DNA of 64,000 nucleotides. Origin: Caballeronia fortuita. Its GTDB lineage: Bacteria > Pseudomonadota > Gammaproteobacteria > Burkholderiales > Burkholderiaceae. Position 1 is the stretch's first letter. Each line of letters begins with the position of its first letter. The position numbers and the translations under genes are program-made. Location: assembly GCF_001544835.2 (NCBI RefSeq), contig NZ_FCNX02000003.1, positions 124,001 through 188,000 on the forward strand. Direction: 5' to 3'. The notes beneath the pieces are model-generated. The model had not been told where the DNA came from, did not search any database, and saw only the letters and a program-made list of their open reading frames with translations. Positions 8,413 through 17,639 of this stretch are shown piece after piece.

Positions 8413-9252
8413 ATGTTTCTGGAGTATATTTTGGTCAAATCGGATGTCACGCAGGTCGAAGCGGGCAAGGCGCAGGAGAAAGACGAAGGACCGCAGCGCC
8501 TGTCGTCGGTGACGGCAGCGCTCCAGTTGCTGAAGGTCTTCTCGGAGCACGAGCCGGAATTGGGCATCAGCACGCTCGCGAAACGCATGGGCATTGCGAA
8601 GAGCACGGCGCATCGGCTAGCGAGCGCGTTGCTGGCCGAGGGCATGCTCGAGCAGAACGCGGACAACGGGCGCTATCGCCTGGGCATTCAGTTGTTCACG
8701 CTGGGCGCGCTGGTGCGGCGGCGTTTCGATGTAGCGAAGCAGGCCGTGCCGTTTCTGCACGTGCTGCGCGAGCACACCGACGAAACCGTGCATCTCGCGG
8801 TGCTGGACGATACGAGCATCGTGTATCTGTTCAATCTCGAGAGCGATCAGGCGATCCGCATGCGTTCGTATATCGGCGTGCGCAAGCCCGCGTTCTGCAC
8901 GGCCGAAGGTCATGTGCTGCTCGCATCGCGCACGCCCGATGTCATTTCGCGCGTGCTGAAGGAAGGGCTCGCCGCGCGCACGCCGAAGACGAACACCGAC
9001 ACGCAGGTTTTTTTGAAGACGCTGGAAGCCGCGCGCCGCGACGGCTATTCGATCGACGACGAAGAGTCGGAAGTCGGCATGCGCGGCATCGCGGCGCCCG
9101 TGCGCGATATCACGGGCAACGTGGTGGCGGCGGTCGGCATCGGCGGGCCGGCGCAACGGCTCACGAAGAAGGCGCTGCGCGCGGCGGTGCCGCATTTGAT
9201 TACCGCGGCCGAAGGCATCTCCGCAACCCTCGGATTTCATCGGCCGCTATGA
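8413..9252 (+). CDS. IclR family transcriptional regulator
   Basis: A roughly 280-residue regulator with an N-terminal winged helix (LSSVTAALQLLKVFSEHEPE, then GIAKSTAHRLASALL as recognition helix) and a C-terminal IclR effector domain (GMRGIAAPVRDITGNVVAAVGI). Such proteins in aromatic catabolism (PcaR, PobR) sense the substrate or an intermediate. The start is uncertain: ATG 8413 lacks a ribosome site, while TTG 8431 has GGAG 6 bases upstream and may be the true start. It diverges from the porin operon and is followed 26 bp later by the ferredoxin reductase. Three matching palindromes mark its probable regulon. Confidence 0.88.
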   Translation: MFLEYILVKSDVTQVEAGKAQEKDEGPQRLSSVTAALQLLKVFSEHEPELGISTLAKRMGIAKSTAHRLASALLAEGMLEQNADNGRYRLGIQLFTLGALVRRRFDVAKQAVPFLHVLREHTDETVHLAVLDDTSIVYLFNLESDQAIRMRSYIGVRKPAFCTAEGHVLLASRTPDVISRVLKEGLAARTPKTNTDTQVFLKTLEAARRDGYSIDDEESEVGMRGIAAPVRDITGNVVAAVGIGGPAQRLTKKALRAAVPHLITAAEGISATLGFHRPL

Positions 9253-9278
9253 AATAACTCTTGAAACAAGGTGGATTC

Positions 9279-10319
9279 ATGCATTCGAACGGCCACGCAC
9301 ATCGCATCACGCTCGCAGCATCTGACCGGACTTTCGAATGCGACGCCGGCGATGTGATGCTGCGCTCGGCCTTGCGCGCGGGCATCGCGTTTCCCTACGA
9401 ATGCAACGTGGGCGCGTGCGGCAACTGCAAGTTCGAACTGATCGAAGGTGAAGTCGATGTCGTGTGGCCCGATGCGCCCGGCTGGACCGCGAAGGATCGC
9501 GAGCGGCGCCGCTATCTCGGCTGCCAAAGCGCGCCGCGCAGCGACTGCACGATCAAGATGCGTCCGTCTGCGCACTACGCGCCGAGACATGCACCGCGCC
9601 GCGTGACCGGCACGTTGACCGAGCGCCGCGCGATCACGCATGACATCGAAGAGTTTCGCTTCACGCTCTCGGGCGACATGCCCTTCGAGCCGGGCCAGTA
9701 TGCGCTGCTGACGCTGCCCGGCGTGCAAGGTCAGCGCGCGTATTCGATGAGCAATATCGCCGATAACGTCGATGCCCCGCGCGAGCTGCATTTTCAGGTG
9801 CGCCGCGTGCCGAACGGGCAAGGCACGGGCGTGCTCTTCGATGCGCTCGATATCGGCACACGCATCGGCATCGACGGGCCGTACGGCATGGCCTATCTGC
9901 GTCGCGACGTGAAGCGCGACATCCTGTGCATCGCAGGCGGTTCGGGACTCGCGCCGATGATTTCGATTGCGCGCGGCGTCGCGGCTGATGCCTCGCTCGA
10001 TGGCGTCAGGCTGCACTTCCTCTACGGCGGCCGCACGCCGCGCGACGTATGCGGCCGCGACATGCTCGAAGAACTGCCAGGCTGGGCCGAGCGCCTGCAT
10101 TTTCAGGCTGCCGTATCCGATGTCATGCCGGATAGCGAGACCACATGGGACGGTCACGTCGGCTTCGTTCACACCGTCGCCGAAACGCTCTTCGGCGAGA
10201 ACCTGCGCGACATGGAAATCTACTTCGCCGGCCCGCCTGCGATGGGCACCGCGATCCAGCGCGCGCTCATCGCGTTGAAGGTGCCGTTCGAACAGGTGCA
10301 TTTCGATCAGTTCTATTGA
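9279..10319 (+). CDS. Ferredoxin-type oxygenase reductase (2Fe-2S, FAD, NAD domains)
   Basis: A 346-residue reductase with an N-terminal plant-type 2Fe-2S domain (C42, C47, C50, C82; CNVGACGNC) followed by an FAD domain (RAYSMSN) and an NAD domain (CIAGGSGLAPM). This order matches BenC/AntC/phenol hydroxylase P5-type reductases. The ATG at 9279 was preferred to the TTG at 9261 because AAGGTGG lies 4 bases upstream. It probably passes NADH electrons to the Rieske ferredoxin or oxygenase of the same IclR regulon, although those genes are 7 kb away. Confidence 0.9.
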   Translation: MHSNGHAHRITLAASDRTFECDAGDVMLRSALRAGIAFPYECNVGACGNCKFELIEGEVDVVWPDAPGWTAKDRERRRYLGCQSAPRSDCTIKMRPSAHYAPRHAPRRVTGTLTERRAITHDIEEFRFTLSGDMPFEPGQYALLTLPGVQGQRAYSMSNIADNVDAPRELHFQVRRVPNGQGTGVLFDALDIGTRIGIDGPYGMAYLRRDVKRDILCIAGGSGLAPMISIARGVAADASLDGVRLHFLYGGRTPRDVCGRDMLEELPGWAERLHFQAAVSDVMPDSETTWDGHVGFVHTVAETLFGENLRDMEIYFAGPPAMGTAIQRALIALKVPFEQVHFDQFY

Positions 10320-10375
10320 TGCGCGGCGAAGCATCGCGCATTGCATGAATTCTCACACGCTGCCAGGAGCAGACC

Positions 10376-11368
10376 TTGTCCAAGCTCAGACTCACCTTCG
10401 GATGCTGGAATTACGACCGCACGCGCGCATTGATGGACGGGAGCGTGCAGCCGGACGGCATCGATCTGAACTATCTGAACATGCCCGTCGAAGAGACGTT
10501 CTTTCGTATGCTGCGTCACCAGGAGTTCGATGCATCGGAGATGTCGCTGTCGTCGTACACGATGTCGTGCTTTCGCGAGCCGCGCCCGTTCATTGCAATT
10601 CCGGTGTTCCCGTCGCGCTTCTTTCGTCACTCGTGCATCTATGTGAACGCCGATTCGGGCATCGAGAAGCCGCAGGATCTGATCGGCAAGCGCATCGGCA
10701 ATCCCGAGTATCAGATGACCGCGCCCGTGTGGATTCGCGGCATCCTCTCCGATCACTACGGCGTGCCCGTCGATAGCGTGACGTATTACACCGGCGGCGA
10801 GGAAGAGCCGAACCGGCCGGAGAAGCTCAAGCTCGATTTGCCCGCGAACATCCGCGTCAAGCAGATCGGCCCGGACAAGACGCTAGCGCGGATGCTGCTC
10901 GATGGCGAGATCGACGCGCTTTACACGGCGCGCATGCCGTCGTCGTATGTGAATGGAAAAGGGCGCGTGAAGCGACTCTTCGAAAACTATATCGACGTTG
11001 AACGCCAGTACTTCCGCGATACGAAGATGTTCCCGATCATGCATACCGTCGTGCTCAGACGCGAAGTGTATGAGGCGAATCGCTGGGCCGCGCAATCGCT
11101 GTATAAGGCGTTGATCGAATCGCAGCGCCGCACGTACGCGGACCTCAACGAAACGGCTGCGTTGAAGTCGATGCTGCCGTGGCTGAATGCGCACGTCGAA
11201 GAAACCCGCAAGGAAATGGGCGACGATTACTGGCCTTACGGTATCGATAAGAATCGCGAAAACCTGCGCACGTTTCTGCGATATTCATACGAGCAAGGCT
11301 TGTCGAAGCGTTTGCTCGAACCGGAAGAAATCTTCGCGCCCGAAACTTTCGAATCGTTCAAGATCTGA
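10376..11368 (+). CDS. 4,5-dihydroxyphthalate decarboxylase-like protein (Pht5/OphC family)
   Basis: A 330-residue protein starting SKLRLTFGCWNYDRTRAL, a family signature of 4,5-dihydroxyphthalate decarboxylases, which share the periplasmic-binding-protein fold but lack a signal peptide. The C-terminal block contains MGDDYWPYGIDKN, then EQGLSKRLLEPEEIF. The TTG start is supported by AGGAG 6 bases upstream. In the phthalate pathway this enzyme yields protocatechuate. Together with the regulon's dioxygenase it supports an ortho-phthalate or related diacid substrate. Some family members are annotated only as ABC binding proteins, so activity needs testing. Confidence 0.82.
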   Translation: MSKLRLTFGCWNYDRTRALMDGSVQPDGIDLNYLNMPVEETFFRMLRHQEFDASEMSLSSYTMSCFREPRPFIAIPVFPSRFFRHSCIYVNADSGIEKPQDLIGKRIGNPEYQMTAPVWIRGILSDHYGVPVDSVTYYTGGEEEPNRPEKLKLDLPANIRVKQIGPDKTLARMLLDGEIDALYTARMPSSYVNGKGRVKRLFENYIDVERQYFRDTKMFPIMHTVVLRREVYEANRWAAQSLYKALIESQRRTYADLNETAALKSMLPWLNAHVEETRKEMGDDYWPYGIDKNRENLRTFLRYSYEQGLSKRLLEPEEIFAPETFESFKI

Positions 11369-11382
11369 CGATGTGAACACGT

Positions 11383-11410
11383 TGCGCCGCGCGCGTGATT
11401 GCGCGGCGCA
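11383..11410. terminator. Stem-loop between convergent genes
   Basis: TGCGCCGCGC and GCGCGGCGCA form a perfect 10-bp GC-rich stem with an 8-base loop between the convergent decarboxylase-like gene and the ferritin/VIT1 gene. There is no clear U-tract, so it may act as a bidirectional pause or processing site rather than a classical terminator. Confidence 0.55.
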
Positions 11411-11414
11411 TCGC

Positions 11415-12539
11415 TCACGATAGCGACACGCCCAGCAGCTTCCCGATGCCATAGGTGCAAGCCGCCGCGATCATGCCGATGAGCACCTGGCGCACGGCGG
11501 AAAAGATCGCGCCGCGGCCGTTGAACAGCGACGTGAACACGCCGATGCCCGCAAGCCCCAGACCGCTCAGCACGATGCATTGCGCGATGCCCGACGCGCC
11601 GCTTGCCCATAAAAATGCGATTGCCGGAATGATCGCGCCCACTGCAAACAACGTGAACGACGCGAGCGCGGCCGTCCACGGATTACCGCCGAGCTCGCGT
11701 GGATCGAGGCCGAGTTCTTCGCGCGTGAGCGTATCGAGCGCCTTGTCCTTGTCGCGCATGATCTGGGCGGCAACGCGCTTCGCTTGATCCGCATCGATGC
11801 CCTTCGCCTGATAGATGAGCGCGAGTTCGTGACGCTCCGCATCGGGCATGTGATCGAGCTCGTCCTTCTCTCGCGCTATCTGCGTGCGCGCGAGTTCGCG
11901 CGCATTCGTGACTGAGAGCCACTCGCCGAGCGCCATCGACAATGCACCCGCGATGAGTCCCGCGAATGCCGTGAGCAATACCGTTTTGCTGTTGCTGCCC
12001 GCACCCGCGACGCCCATGATGAGACAGAAGTTCGACACGAGCCCGTCGTTCGCACCGAGCACGGCGGCACGCAGGTCGTTGCCCGATGCCACGCCGCGGT
12101 GCCACGATTCCGCCGCCGCAATGGCGCCGCCCTTGCTCAAACCTTTGCTGCGGTTCGCCACTTCCTGCACGATATCGGCGTGATGCCGCTCTTCCGCCGA
12201 CATCTGCGCGGCATCGGGCTGGCCCGCGTATTTATCGCGATCGGCCATTTCATTCGCGGCGACGGAGCGCAGCACGAAGTCGGGTCCGAAGGTCTGCGCG
12301 AGCGTGCGCATGATGCGCGTCTTCGCGCTGATGCGATGCGGCTCGACCTGTATGCCATTCGCGCGCAATTTCGCGGCCCATATGTCGGCGTGACGGCGCT
12401 CGGCTTCGGCCAGTCCGGCATAGACGCGGCGCTTGTCTTCCTGCTTCTCGGCTTGTGCGAGCGTGTCGTAGAGCGCGGCGCTGTCGAGTTCGTCGGCGAG
12501 ATTGGAGGTGAAGCGCTTGAGTTCGGTGCGGGACGCCAT
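11415..12539 (-). CDS. Ferritin-like/VIT1 membrane protein (MbfA-type iron exporter)
   Basis: A 374-residue protein with two modules. Residues 1 to about 145 form a rubrerythrin-type four-helix domain with carboxylate/His ligands (ELDSAALYDTL, AEAERRHADIW, SAEERHHADIV). Residues from about 150 form a VIT1/CCC1 membrane domain (LGANDGLVSNFCLIMGVAG, then LSMALGEWLSV) with about five membrane segments. The architecture matches MbfA, which exports iron under oxidative or acid stress in alpha-proteobacteria. It is transcribed alone toward the phthalate gene block and is not obviously connected to it. Confidence 0.88.
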   Translation of the reverse strand: MASRTELKRFTSNLADELDSAALYDTLAQAEKQEDKRRVYAGLAEAERRHADIWAAKLRANGIQVEPHRISAKTRIMRTLAQTFGPDFVLRSVAANEMADRDKYAGQPDAAQMSAEERHHADIVQEVANRSKGLSKGGAIAAAESWHRGVASGNDLRAAVLGANDGLVSNFCLIMGVAGAGSNSKTVLLTAFAGLIAGALSMALGEWLSVTNARELARTQIAREKDELDHMPDAERHELALIYQAKGIDADQAKRVAAQIMRDKDKALDTLTREELGLDPRELGGNPWTAALASFTLFAVGAIIPAIAFLWASGASGIAQCIVLSGLGLAGIGVFTSLFNGRGAIFSAVRQVLIGMIAAACTYGIGKLLGVSLS

Positions 12540-12653
12540 GACGTCACCTTTATCGTTCGTCTGGTTGTTGAAGAGTAAAGACGAATACGGTGACAGGTCG
12601 TCAATACCCCTACGACGCGCGATGAGTGAGAATGGAATCGCGTCTCATCGTCG

Positions 12654-13220
12654 TCATTGTTCAGGCGATGCAGCCTTGCGATGTGTCGGCAACATGCGTC
12701 CCAGCGTGCCGTCGCGCAAGACGAATTGATGAAAGAGCGCCGCGGCGACATGCATCCCGACGAGCGCGAGCAGCACCCATGCGAACACGCGATGCCAGTC
12801 GCCGAGCGCATGGCCGACGGACGATCCGGCCGGCGAAAGCGGCGGCATTGGAATCGCGGCGAAGAGCGTGACAGCCCAGTCGCGCGACGACGCATTCGCC
12901 CAGCCCATCAGCGGAACTGCGATCAGCAGCAGATAAAGCAGCCAGTGCGTGTATCGCGCGAGCGCGCGCAGGGCGGGCGGCAGGCTCGCGGGTTCGGGTG
13001 GCGCCGCATGCACGCTGCGCCAGAGCAGCCGCACGAGCACGAGCAAGAAGATGGCGACACCGACGCCCAGATGCCACGCGATCAACCCGATGGGTTTCGT
13101 GTCGCGATGCACGTCCGGCATCGTCCAGGCGAGCACGTATTGAATGAGCAGCAGCGCGGCCGTGGCCCAGTGAAACAGGCGGGCGGTCGCGTCATAGACA
13201 GGCGCGCGGGCAGGTTGCAT
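12654..13220 (-). CDS. Cytochrome b561 family protein
   Basis: A four-helix inner-membrane di-heme b cytochrome (about 188 residues from MQPARAPVYD). Heme-ligand histidines are visible in ARLFHWATAALL, WHLGVGVAIF, YTHWLLYLLL and DWHRVFAWVLLALVGMHVAAALFHQ. The start at 13220 was preferred over 13280 because the extra 20 residues are not hydrophobic or conserved. It probably moves electrons between quinol and a periplasmic acceptor. Neighbours do not define its partner. Confidence 0.87.
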   Translation of the reverse strand: MQPARAPVYDATARLFHWATAALLLIQYVLAWTMPDVHRDTKPIGLIAWHLGVGVAIFLLVLVRLLWRSVHAAPPEPASLPPALRALARYTHWLLYLLLIAVPLMGWANASSRDWAVTLFAAIPMPPLSPAGSSVGHALGDWHRVFAWVLLALVGMHVAAALFHQFVLRDGTLGRMLPTHRKAASPEQ

Positions 13221-13313
13221 GAACTGATTTTCCGATGATGAAAGGCTGGCGGCGCAAACGCGCGGCGAAACTTCAATCATCGGGCAGCAATGCTTAGGCG
13301 AGCCTTATGGACA

Positions 13314-14309
13314 TCACAGGTCGAGCACGAGTTCGTCCGAACGCGCGCGCGATACGCAGATCATGATCTCCGATGTCTGCTCATCGTCATCGAGCACGAA
13401 ATCGCGATGATCGGCTTCGCCCGCGAGCAGGCGTGTCCGGCATGAACCGCACGTGCCCGCTTCGCAGGAACTGGGCGTGTCGATGCCGTTCGCGCGCAGC
13501 GCATCGAGGATCGTTTCGCCCGGCGCGACGTTGACGCATCCGCCGCTGCGCGCAAGTCGCACGTTGAACGGCTTTTCGCCCGATGCGCTTTCTTTCGCGC
13601 TCGTGCCGAAATCCTCGAAATGCACGGCGGAAGACGGCCAGTGCGAAGCGGCGTCGCGCACCGCCTGCATCAACGGGCGCGGTCCGCAGCAATAGATGTG
13701 CGTATCGCCGAAACGTTCGGCGACGAGCGGCGCGATGGCAAGCGACTGCGCGCGGTCGCCGAAATCGTGATGCACGCGCACGCGCGAAGCGAAATCGCTT
13801 GCCTTCAACTCGTCGAGAAAAGCGGTCGTTTCGGGCGAACGCGTGCAGTAGATCACATCGAAATGCGCGCCGCGTGCCGCGATTTCGGCCATCATCGCGC
13901 GCATCGGCGTGATGCCGATGCCGCCCGCGATCAGCAGATAGCGCGATGCCTCGGCCGAGAGAGCGAAGTAGTTCAGCGGCGGCGAGACTCCGAGCGTTGC
14001 GCCCACGTGTACGTCGCGAGCCATGCTGAGGGAGCCGCCACTGCCTGCGGCATCGCGCTTCACGGCGATCACGTAACGCTCGCGTTCGGCGGGATCGTTG
14101 CACAGCGAGTAACGTCGCGCGATGCCGGCGGGCGTATGCACCAACAGATGCGCGCCTGCGGTGAAGGGCGGGAGTTGCCCACCGTTCCCGTGGCGCAGTT
14201 CGAAGAGGAAGATGTCTTCCGCGATCTCGCGCTTGTCCGTTACCACGAGCGTGAGCGTTTTGTCAGTGTCTTCGATCAAATCAGGGATGCTAAGTGTATT
14301 CATGTTCAT
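13314..14309 (-). CDS. Phthalate dioxygenase reductase / VanB-type oxidoreductase
   Basis: A 331-residue class IA reductase with domains in the order flavin (RRYSLCND), NAD(P) (LLIAGGIGITPM) and C-terminal 2Fe-2S (SSCEAGTCGSCRTRLL with a later Cys in MICVSRAR). This is the order of phthalate dioxygenase reductase (OphA1) and VanB, the opposite of the reductase at 9279. It is the third gene of a minus-strand operon with a Gfo/Idh/MocA dehydrogenase and MarR, and probably serves the single-component Rieske oxygenase at 16373, which lacks its own ferredoxin gene nearby. Confidence 0.9.
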   Translation of the reverse strand: MNMNTLSIPDLIEDTDKTLTLVVTDKREIAEDIFLFELRHGNGGQLPPFTAGAHLLVHTPAGIARRYSLCNDPAERERYVIAVKRDAAGSGGSLSMARDVHVGATLGVSPPLNYFALSAEASRYLLIAGGIGITPMRAMMAEIAARGAHFDVIYCTRSPETTAFLDELKASDFASRVRVHHDFGDRAQSLAIAPLVAERFGDTHIYCCGPRPLMQAVRDAASHWPSSAVHFEDFGTSAKESASGEKPFNVRLARSGGCVNVAPGETILDALRANGIDTPSSCEAGTCGSCRTRLLAGEADHRDFVLDDDEQTSEIMICVSRARSDELVLDL

Positions 14310-14349
14310 CGCGCGGACTCGTTGGCCGCCTCACAGTTCGATCATGACA

Positions 14350-15522
14350 TCACGCGCGCCGTTCGAGCGCGACCTGATGTTCCAGAAAAACTTCCTCGCC
14401 GCGTTCTGACGAGGCAATCGCCGCGGCGCAGACTTCGAGATTTGCCAGGCCCCATTTGCCATCGTGGACGGCGCGCTTGCGTCCGCTGATCGCATCGTGG
14501 AACTCGCGCATCACGAGTTCGCGCGGCGATACATTGGTCGGTAATTGAATTTCGCGCTTACCGTCGCGCGTATAAACGAGCAGTCCCTTCGGTGATTGGC
14601 GCATCTCGCCGCGTTCGCAACTGACGAGCGTGAGGCCGAAGAACGGCTGATTCGGCGCGCTCGCGGGAATCGCGTTGTGGGCGCGCTCGGCTTTCGCGCG
14701 CAATTCATCTTCGACGCTCGCGGGTTTCGCCATCGCGCGCGATTGCGCGGGAAAGCCCCATTCGCCGATGTCGAAGCACAACTCCGCGCTCGCGAAACGT
14801 CCATAGCCGTTGTAGACGGCGGTGGCGGCGGCACCATCGTCGAATTCGATGAACACCGTATGCGCGCCGATTGCGCGGCGCTCGGGATCCCAGTCGAACG
14901 TCTTCGCGCGCACGCTGCGTGCGGCGCCGCCGGCGAGCAGACGAATGATGTCGAACTGATGCGAGCCTTGACGCAAGGTGACGCCGCCGCCTTGCGATGC
15001 GTCGAGCTCGTCGGGACGGCGAGGGCGATAGATCCAGTCGCTGAAGCACCACGTATGCACCATGCGAACGCGGCCCAATTCGCCCGAATCGATGAGCGCG
15101 CGCATCGCATGAATCGGCTGATCGTAGCTGTGCGAATGGCCCGCAAGCAGCACGATGCCGGCTGCATCGGCAGCGGCGACCATCGCGCGAGCATCGTCGA
15201 GCGTGGCGGCCATCGGCTTTTCGACGAGCACGTGCTTGCCCGCGCGCGCCGCAAGCTCGACATGCGCGCGATGCAGCGTCGTCGGCGACGCGACATACAC
15301 GGCGTCGAGCGCGCCTCGTTCGATGAGCGCGTCGATGCTCTCGTAAGCCGCGACGCCGAATTCGCGAGCGCCGCGTTCGCGTACCGATGACGATGGATCG
15401 GCGAAGCCCGCGAAGAAGAAGCCGCTGTGCTTCGCGATGGCGGGCACGAATGCGCGTCCCGCCGTCCCGAAGCCCACGATGCCGATGCGCACCGTCTTCG
15501 CTGCATCGCTTGCGTGGGTCAT
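14350..15522 (-). CDS. Gfo/Idh/MocA family oxidoreductase (phthalate dihydrodiol dehydrogenase-like)
   Basis: A 390-residue protein with an N-terminal Rossmann domain (IGIVGFGTAGRAFVPAI, about residues 12-28), the family EKP motif (HVLVEKPMAATLDDA) and a C-terminal alpha/beta domain. Pht4 and OphB, the cis-4,5-dihydrodiol phthalate dehydrogenases, belong to this family, and the flanking OphA1-like reductase and OphA2-like oxygenase support that role. Its ATG overlaps the marR stop by four bases, indicating translational coupling. Confidence 0.85.
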   Translation of the reverse strand: MTHASDAAKTVRIGIVGFGTAGRAFVPAIAKHSGFFFAGFADPSSSVRERGAREFGVAAYESIDALIERGALDAVYVASPTTLHRAHVELAARAGKHVLVEKPMAATLDDARAMVAAADAAGIVLLAGHSHSYDQPIHAMRALIDSGELGRVRMVHTWCFSDWIYRPRRPDELDASQGGGVTLRQGSHQFDIIRLLAGGAARSVRAKTFDWDPERRAIGAHTVFIEFDDGAAATAVYNGYGRFASAELCFDIGEWGFPAQSRAMAKPASVEDELRAKAERAHNAIPASAPNQPFFGLTLVSCERGEMRQSPKGLLVYTRDGKREIQLPTNVSPRELVMREFHDAISGRKRAVHDGKWGLANLEVCAAAIASSERGEEVFLEHQVALERRA

Positions 15523-16073
15523 AGCGTGTCCTCGCTCGTGTCGCCATTGGCCGGCTCGCGGCCGTTCTTCGGCGCCGCGATGTCGTCGGCGGCGAGGTTC
15601 TCGATCATCGCGAGCAGCGTGCGCCGCGTGGCCGCGATGTCTTCCGGTGCGATGCCGCCGAGCGCGATGCGGTTGACGTCGATCGCGAACGGCACGAGCA
15701 CGCTGCGCAGCGCGACGCCCTTCGGCGTGAGAAAGACGCGCACCTGCTTGCGATTATCGGGCAGCTTCTGACGCGTGAGATAACCGAGCGTTTCCATCGT
15801 CTTGAGCGCGGAAAAGGTGGTCGGCTCCGCGACGCCCGCCTGTTCGCTCAATTGCCGCTGCGTGAGGCCATCGGTCTGCCAGAGGATGCGCAGAAAGGTC
15901 CAGTGGCCGTAGAGCACCGAGTGCTCCCTGAGACGAGCTTGCAAGGAACGCGAAAAGCCGCGCGCCGCGTCCTTCACGAGATGCGCCATGCGCTCCTCCG
16001 GGAGCGCCTCGCGCCAGTGTTTCAGCGTGCCCGGCTGCGGGTCGCGTGGGATCTTCTGCTCGCTCTTGTTCAT
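15519..16073 (-). CDS. MarR family transcriptional regulator
   Basis: A roughly 184-residue regulator with a central winged helix: ILWQTDGLTQRQLSEQAGVAEPTTFSALKTMETLGYL, shown here only as landmarks LTQRQLSEQAGV and PTTFSALKTME, followed by the wing KLPDNRKQVRVFLT. The start at 16073 is preferred to 16103 because AAGGTGAGAGG directly precedes it. It is first in an operon with the dehydrogenase and reductase and diverges from the Rieske oxygenase at 16373. Palindromes at 16117-16130 and 16286-16297 suggest that it controls both directions and itself. Confidence 0.88.
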   Translation of the reverse strand: MNKSEQKIPRDPQPGTLKHWREALPEERMAHLVKDAARGFSRSLQARLREHSVLYGHWTFLRILWQTDGLTQRQLSEQAGVAEPTTFSALKTMETLGYLTRQKLPDNRKQVRVFLTPKGVALRSVLVPFAIDVNRIALGGIAPEDIAATRRTLLAMIENLAADDIAAPKNGREPANGDTSEDTL

Positions 16074-16116
16074 CCTCTCACCTTGTTGTCGGCACGACTG
16101 CATGCCTTTTCGTAAA

Positions 16117-16143
16117 CTTAGTTAACTAAGATAAAGTTGTCAA
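16117..16143 (-). promoter_or_regulatory. marR promoter with overlapping MarR operator
   Basis: A consensus -35 TTGACA (complement of 16138-16143) is followed 17 bases later by a weak -10 TAAGTT. The perfect 14-bp palindrome CTTAGTTAACTAAG (16117-16130) covers the spacer and the -10, the expected place for an autorepressor. Confidence 0.7.
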
Positions 16144-16285
16144 TGATTCGCTTCTTAGGGTGAATCCGGATTCGATGTGTCGCTTCATCGATGGCGATAG
16201 CATCGCTTAAACGAAGCCCTGCGGTGCATAGACGGGCTTTTCAAGACGTACGTCGACCCACTCGGTAGTTTCCATTATTTTTAAG

Positions 16286-16306
16286 TTAGGTACCTAAGCA
16301 TAATAT
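16286..16306 (+). promoter_or_regulatory. MarR operator-like palindrome upstream of Rieske oxygenase
   Basis: The perfect 12-bp palindrome TTAGGTACCTAA (16286-16297) resembles the site at 16117-16130 (shared TTAG/CTAA arms). It lies immediately upstream of a TAATAT -10-like hexamer (16301-16306), about 70 bp before the oxygenase ATG. Confidence 0.6.
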
Positions 16307-16372
16307 GAGTTTCAAGGCGGGCGGCATGGCGGTGCCGCTGGCGCGCTTCTTCCACCATACTGGAATCGACTC

Positions 16373-17611
16373 ATGCTCACGGCAGAACAAAACGAAACCA
16401 TGACGCGCATCGGGCCCGGCACGCCGATGGGCAAGCTGTTGCGCCGCTACTGGCAGCCTTTCGCGGCGGCTTCCGAACTCGACGACAAATGGACCAAGCG
16501 CGTGCGTCTGCTCGGCGAGGATCTCGTGCTGTTTCGGGATCGTCAGGGAAGACGCGGCCTGATTGCGGAGCAATGTCCGCATCGTCGTGCATCGTTCGCG
16601 CACGGCATTCCCACGGAGCAGGGCATCCGCTGCCCGTATCACGGCTGGGAGTTCAGCGCGGAGGGTAAGTGTCTCGATCAGCCGAACGAGCCCGACAACT
16701 GCACGTTCCGCGACAAGGTCACGACCGATGCGTATTCGGTCGAGGAACTCGGCGGCGTGCTGTTCGCATACATGGGACCGGAGCCGCGTCCGCTGTTGCC
16801 GCGCTTCGACGGCTTCGTCGCGCCGGGCGCGATCCGCATGATGGGCCGTGCGTTGTTGCCGGTGAACTGGCTGCAGATCATGGAGAACTCCGTCGACCCG
16901 ATTCATACCGAGTGGCTGCATGGTCATCACTATGAATTCCAGAAGGAGCAGGAAGGCGTCAAGGTGGCGATCAGCGCGAAGCACGAGAAGATCGCCTTCA
17001 ACGAGTTCGAGTTCGGTGTGACGAAGCATCGCCTGCTCGCGGGACATTCGGAGGACTCGGACGACTGGCGCATCGGTCATCCGATCGTGTTCCCGAACAT
17101 GCTCGCGGTCGGCAACGGCGACGAGACTTCGCGCTATTACTCGTTCCAGATTCGCGTGCCGGTCGACGACGAGCACACGCTGCATCTCTGGTACAACGCC
17201 TACATCCCGCCGAAGGGCATGGACGTGCCGGCGCGCCTCACCGATCGACTGCATACCTACGACGTGCCGTTCAGGGACGCGGACGGCGAGTTCATCGTCG
17301 ATAACGTCGACGGTCAGGACATGATGGCGTGGATCACACAAGGCCCGATCGCGGACCGCACGCGCGAAAACCTTGGCGCTTCGGATCAGGGACTCGCGAT
17401 CTACCGCCGCATACTTCGCCGCGAAATGAAGAAGGCCGAAGCGGGCGAAGACCCGATGGGCCTCGTGCGAGACCCGGTGCGCAATCAGTGCATCGACTTG
17501 CCTAACGAACGCAAGAAGCACCACAACAGCGATGGCTTCTCGAGCTTCATGCTGCGCACGCACGCGAAATACTCGCCGATCGCGCAGGATCTGGTGCGTA
17601 TCTTCGAATAA
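16373..17611 (+). CDS. Rieske aromatic ring-hydroxylating oxygenase, alpha subunit (second copy)
   Basis: A 412-residue phthalate 4,5-dioxygenase-type oxygenase, clearly divergent from the one at 572-1858. Rieske ligands are C68, H70, C87 and H90 (CPHRR, CPYHGW). The catalytic iron site is D175, H178 and H183 (VDPIHTEWLHGHH). It is single in its cluster, with an OphA1-like reductase across the divergent promoter, so a two-component system is likely. Downstream lie a tripartite tricarboxylate transporter and a class II aldolase, consistent with uptake and ring hydroxylation of a carboxylated aromatic. Confidence 0.9.
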   Translation: MLTAEQNETMTRIGPGTPMGKLLRRYWQPFAAASELDDKWTKRVRLLGEDLVLFRDRQGRRGLIAEQCPHRRASFAHGIPTEQGIRCPYHGWEFSAEGKCLDQPNEPDNCTFRDKVTTDAYSVEELGGVLFAYMGPEPRPLLPRFDGFVAPGAIRMMGRALLPVNWLQIMENSVDPIHTEWLHGHHYEFQKEQEGVKVAISAKHEKIAFNEFEFGVTKHRLLAGHSEDSDDWRIGHPIVFPNMLAVGNGDETSRYYSFQIRVPVDDEHTLHLWYNAYIPPKGMDVPARLTDRLHTYDVPFRDADGEFIVDNVDGQDMMAWITQGPIADRTRENLGASDQGLAIYRRILRREMKKAEAGEDPMGLVRDPVRNQCIDLPNERKKHHNSDGFSSFMLRTHAKYSPIAQDLVRIFE

Positions 17612-17639
17612 GCGCACCGCGCGGTGTACGGCGCGCCTG

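Noticed and set aside
9237..10346. 369-codon minus-strand frame over the ferredoxin reductase
   Set aside because: Antisense to a reductase with all cofactor motifs; composition is typical of a GC-driven shadow frame.
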